Assembly (NCBI GenBank): GCA_902786615.1 | Contig: CADADE010000017.1 | Location: forward strand, 12,980 to 76,979 | Direction of reading: 5' to 3' | Origin: Oscillospiraceae bacterium | GTDB taxonomy: Bacteria > Bacillota_A > Clostridia > Oscillospirales > Oscillospiraceae | DNA length: 64,000 nt | Part shown: positions 61,346 through 64,000 of the stretch, in pieces | Layout: every line of letters begins with the position of its first letter | How positions within the stretch are numbered: the first letter of the stretch is position 1 | Position numbers and translations under genes: made by a program | The notes under the pieces: generated by a model | The model's input: only the letters and a program-made list of their open reading frames with translations | Told to the model about the DNA's origin: nothing | Database searches by the model: none

Positions 61346-61371
61346 GAGACGTTTATAAACACAGGCGGCAG

Positions 61372-61400
61372 TTGACAAAACCGCCGCCCGCGCTTATAAT
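61372..61400 (+). promoter_or_regulatory. strong promoter of an antisense RNA
   Basis: TTGACA (61372-61377), 17 bp, TATAAT (61395-61400): perfect consensus. No open reading frame with a ribosome site follows before the hairpin at 61472. Confidence 0.85.
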
Positions 61401-61406
61401 AACAGT

Positions 61407-61507
61407 GAAGAGCAAACCACGCACACGGTTAGCTCCTCAAAGAGTTGTGAGTTTGTGGCAAAGCCACGAAACTGCCGTCACTTTTGCGGAGTGGCGGCAG
61501 ATTTTTT
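61407..61507 (+). ncRNA. candidate antisense small RNA, about 100 nt
   Basis: Expected start about 61407. The RNA has a hairpin AGTTT-GTGGC/GCCAC-AAACT and ends in a 10-bp terminator (CTGCCGTCAC with GTGGCGGCAG) plus six U. Its last 30 nt are complementary to the 3' end of the leftward 37-codon gene at 61478. This tail-to-tail arrangement is that of TxpA/RatA-like type I antitoxins. Confidence 0.55.
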
Positions 61508-61591
61508 GTCGTGCTGTGTCTTTGCCTTCCTGAAAGTTTCCCGGACGATAATCGTCACAGTCCACTTCTTTATGCGGAAAGTGAGACGCAT
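61478..61591 (-). CDS. 37-residue cationic small protein, possible type I toxin
   Basis: MRLTFRIKKWTVTIIVRETF followed by a Lys-rich tail. A perfect AAGGAGG lies eight bases before ATG 61591 and a promoter sits 80 bases further up. The ribosome site is in a 10-bp hairpin (CATCCCCTCC with GGAGGTGATG, one mismatch), which should limit translation. The peptide has one short hydrophobic beta-like stretch rather than a full membrane helix. A regulator-free small protein is the alternative. Confidence 0.6.
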   Translation of the reverse strand: MRLTFRIKKWTVTIIVRETFRKAKTQHDKKSAATPQK

Positions 61592-61677
61592 ACGCATCAC
61601 CTCCTTCCGGAGGGGATGGAACCAACCGCCTGCGTGTTTGTTGTTTACTCTTCACCATACCCTTTCGGGCAAACAAT

Positions 61678-61706
61678 ATCTTACAAAAGAAACCATATTT
61701 CGTCAA
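61678..61706 (-). promoter_or_regulatory. promoter of the 37-codon gene
   Basis: On the minus strand TTGACG (61706-61701), 17 bp, TAAGAT (61683-61678). It gives a leader of about 80 nt. Confidence 0.75.
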
Positions 61707-61740
61707 GACAAAAAACGCAAAACACAGGGAGTGACCGACC

Positions 61741-62898
61741 ATGACCGAAAAATTATATTATCAGGACAGCCATCTTTTCAGCTTTGAGGCGACGGTGCTG
61801 GACTGCCGCGCGGAGAAGAACGGATACAGCGTCGTGCTTGACCGCACGGCCTTCTTCCCGGAGGGCGGCGGGCAGCTTGCCGACACCGGCGTCCTCGGCG
61901 GCGCGCGCGTTCTGGACGTGCACGAGCGGGGAGGGGAGATCCGCCACTATACCGACGCGCCCCTTCCGGTCGGGGAGCGCGTGTCGGGCGAGCTCGACGC
62001 CGAGCAGCGCCTGCGGCGCATGCAGAACCACTCGGGCGAGCATATCCTCTCCGGCCTTGTGCACGGCGCTTTCGGCTACGACAACGTGGGCTTTCACATG
62101 GGCGCGGAGTGCATGATCATCGACTTCTCCGGGGAACTCTCATGGGAGCAGCTCATGGAGCTGGAGACGCAGGCGAACGCCGTCGTGCGTCAGAATCTCC
62201 CCATGCATGTCTGGTTCCCGACGGAGGACGAGCTCAAAACCCTCGAATACCGCAGCAAGCTGGAGCTCACGGAAAACGTGCGCATCGTGGAGATCCCCGG
62301 CGTGGACCGCTGCGCCTGCTGCGCCCCGCATGTCGGGCGCACGGGCGAGGTCGGCCTTATCAAAATCCTCGACAGCCAGCGCCACCGGGGCGGGCAGCGC
62401 GTCAGCGTGATCTGCGGCATGGACGCGCTGGAGGATTACCGCGCCCGCCAGGAGAGCGTGACGGACATTTCCCGCGTCCTCAGCGCCAAACGCAGCGAGG
62501 CTGCCCAGGCGGTGCAGCGCATCCTGCATGAGCAGCAGCGGATGAAGGAGCGCCTCGACGCCCTCTCCATGGCCCTTGTGGGCTATATGGCGGCGGCGGA
62601 GCCGGAGACGGCTGGGAACATCCTGGTCTTCGACGACGCCCTCGGGGAGCTTGCCCAGCGGGAGCTTGTGAACCTGCTGATGGAGAAGGCGGGCGGCTTC
62701 GCGGCGGTCTTCTGCGGCAATGACGCGGACGGCTGGCGCTATATCATCGGGAGCCTTCACACCGACCTTCGCGCCGGGGCAAGGCAGATCAACGCCGCCA
62801 TCGACGGGCGCGGCGGCGGCAAGCCCCAGATGATCCAGGGCAGCGCCCGCGCGCCCCGGGCGGAGATCGAAAGCCGTTTATTTAGACAAAACGGGTAA
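61741..62898 (+). CDS. alanyl-tRNA editing protein AlaX, long form
   Basis: 385 residues. N-terminal beta domain (TAFFPEGGGQLADTG), editing domain with zinc motifs NHSGEHI (HxxxH, about 96) and CACCAPH (CxxxH, about 189), then a DHHA1 domain ending GGGKPQMIQGSA (about 360-371). It hydrolyses mischarged Ser-tRNA(Ala) or Gly-tRNA(Ala) in trans. It starts after GGGAGTG. Confidence 0.94.
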   Translation: MTEKLYYQDSHLFSFEATVLDCRAEKNGYSVVLDRTAFFPEGGGQLADTGVLGGARVLDVHERGGEIRHYTDAPLPVGERVSGELDAEQRLRRMQNHSGEHILSGLVHGAFGYDNVGFHMGAECMIIDFSGELSWEQLMELETQANAVVRQNLPMHVWFPTEDELKTLEYRSKLELTENVRIVEIPGVDRCACCAPHVGRTGEVGLIKILDSQRHRGGQRVSVICGMDALEDYRARQESVTDISRVLSAKRSEAAQAVQRILHEQQRMKERLDALSMALVGYMAAAEPETAGNILVFDDALGELAQRELVNLLMEKAGGFAAVFCGNDADGWRYIIGSLHTDLRAGARQINAAIDGRGGGKPQMIQGSARAPRAEIESRLFRQNG

Positions 62899-62958
62899 TA
62901 ATGTACATAAAATAAAGATGAAAAAGAAAAGAAACTTGCAATTCTGACGAAATGAGAA

Positions 62959-62987
62959 TTGACATGGCGTTCACGCTTTGTTAAAAT
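62959..62987 (+). promoter_or_regulatory. promoter of the dehydratase-like gene
   Basis: TTGACA, 17 bp, TAAAAT: near-perfect consensus, 68 bases before the GTG start. Confidence 0.8.
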
Positions 62988-63054
62988 ATACCCATAAAGA
63001 TGGGCTTATTGCGCCCGCTTGGAAACACGGAATATCATTTTGGAGGGAAATCCT

Positions 63055-64000
63055 GTGAAAGATCTCAAGCATCTGATCTACTTTGAGAATCTCCTTCAGG
63101 AAGCGAATAACGAGCTGGTGCAAAAGGCCAAAAAGGACGGCCTGCGCGCCGTCGGCTATACCTGTTATTTCATGCCTGAGGTGCTTCTCGACCTGCCCGG
63201 CTGCTTCTCCGTCAGACTGAGAGCGCCGCGCTGCACATCCCCCGACATTGCGACCTACTACATGTCCGCCCGCGTCTGCCACTATGCCAGAAGCCTGCTG
63301 GAGCGCGCCCTGGAGGGCGGCTTCAACTTCCTCGACGCGCAGATGGCCACCGAGACCTGCACCGCCACCTGCCGCTTCCAGGAGCATCTGCAGCAGACGA
63401 TTTCTTCTGCGAATTCTCCGACGTCCCCTTCAAGAATAACGAGATATCCTATCAGCACTATGCCGCCCAGCTTCGCGCCCACGTCCTGCAGCCCCTGCAT
63501 GAGCGCTTCGGCATCGACGTCTCCGACGAGGCGATCCGCAAGGCCGTCGCGCAGCAGAACGAGGTTTCCCGTCTCATCAACGAGATCGGCGATTACCGCA
63601 AGCTCGATAACCCCACCATCACGGGCTATGAGTTTCATGTGATCCAGCTCTGCTCCCTCGTCTGTCCCAAGTATCTCATCCTTCCGTATCTGCGCGAGAC
63701 GGCGGAGGAGATGAAAACCCGTGAACCGGACATGAAGAAGGAGTTTCGCTGCAAGGTGCTCCTCGCGGGCTCCGAGAACGACGATCCCGATTTTACCAAA
63801 CTCGTGGAGAGCTGCGGCGCCCGCGTCGTGTGCGACCGCTACTGCTACGGCGCGGTGGAATCGCGTCAGATCATCGAGCTGCCGGATGGCGTCGATCCCG
63901 TCTACGCCATCGCAAAGCACTATCTGCACTCCTCCAACTGCCCGCGCTTCATGCCCCAGGACGAGATGCGCGCCAGAAAGAAGAGGATCGCGGAGCTTGC
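63055..64000 (+). pseudogene. 2-hydroxyacyl-CoA dehydratase subunit (HgdB/FldB-type), frameshifted, continues beyond window
   Basis: From GTG 63055 (GGAGGG seven bases upstream) the frame reads YTCYFMPEVLLDLPGCFSVR, then ATETCTATCRFQEHLQQT. It breaks near 63397: the rest continues one base out of phase as DFFCEFSDVPFKNNEISYQH and on to the window end, including GSENDDPDF and CPRFM. The Cys residues and layout match dehydratase D-component subunits that bind a [4Fe-4S] cluster. A one-base deletion (or sequencing error) splits it. Its activase could be the gene at 1-1288. Confidence 0.75.

Noticed and set aside
61407..61740. T-box leader of the AlaX gene
   Set aside because: No specifier stem or conserved T-box sequence is present, and the terminated RNA ends more than 200 bp before the AlaX start.

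Overview
The window reads as chromosome of a strictly anaerobic, GC-rich Firmicute of the class Clostridia, most like the Oscillospiraceae/Ruminococcaceae gut group. This is inferred from gene content: 2-hydroxyacyl-CoA dehydratase components at both ends, a four-subunit 2-oxoacid:ferredoxin oxidoreductase, a methionine synthase with a separately encoded activation domain, an FHA-SEDS/PBP pair, an AroE-AroK fusion, and Gram-positive type -35/-10 and Shine-Dalgarno signals. No rRNA and no CRISPR array were seen. One intact tRNA gene, tRNA-Arg(CCG), is present.

Layout. 1-2010: activase of a 2-hydroxyacyl-CoA dehydratase divergent from a TetR-type regulator. 2011-2450: prophage scar (terminase small-subunit and integrase fragments). 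2521-7296: cobalamin methionine-synthesis operon (reactivation domain, MetH, Hcy methyltransferase/MTHFR fusion) between two 40-bp direct repeats. 7297-27160: a patchwork of acquired or decaying genes: an orphan double-glycine peptide, an HTH/histone-H1-like protein, two condensation-fold acyltransferases, KorDABC, a secreted tyrosine phosphatase, a group II intron tail, hydrolases, a duplicated Ca-binding protein, a secreted 5'-nucleotidase and several gene fragments.

27164-34944: a compact 7.8-kb integrated element in tRNA-Arg(CCG). Integrase and repressor run rightward; a replication module ending in a terminase small subunit runs leftward. No large terminase, portal, capsid or tail gene was seen. 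The arrangement matches a phage satellite (PICI-like). A second, nearly deleted element once used the same tRNA from the other side, leaving tRNA half-copies on both flanks.

35417-64000: core chromosome. It holds ApbE, RecG and small enzymes; a complete shikimate/phenylalanine operon (aroF-aroB-aroA-aroC-pheA-aroEK-aroQ) behind a Tyr/Phe leader-peptide attenuator; a leftward envelope operon (lipoprotein, two DUF218 proteins, polytopic membrane protein, ABC-F ATPase, PBP, FHA-SEDS); a NusG-II/Gx-transporter/Mrp/NifX-like cluster; AlaX; and a frameshifted 2-hydroxyacyl-CoA dehydratase subunit running off the end.

Strongest candidates for new biology: the minimal phage satellite with its nested att sites; an operator palindrome exactly filling a promoter spacer inside it; a 37-codon gene facing a roughly 100-nt antisense RNA (61372-61706) laid out like a type I toxin-antitoxin locus; the PheA protein lacking most of its prephenate dehydratase second lobe; and the orphan double-glycine peptide.
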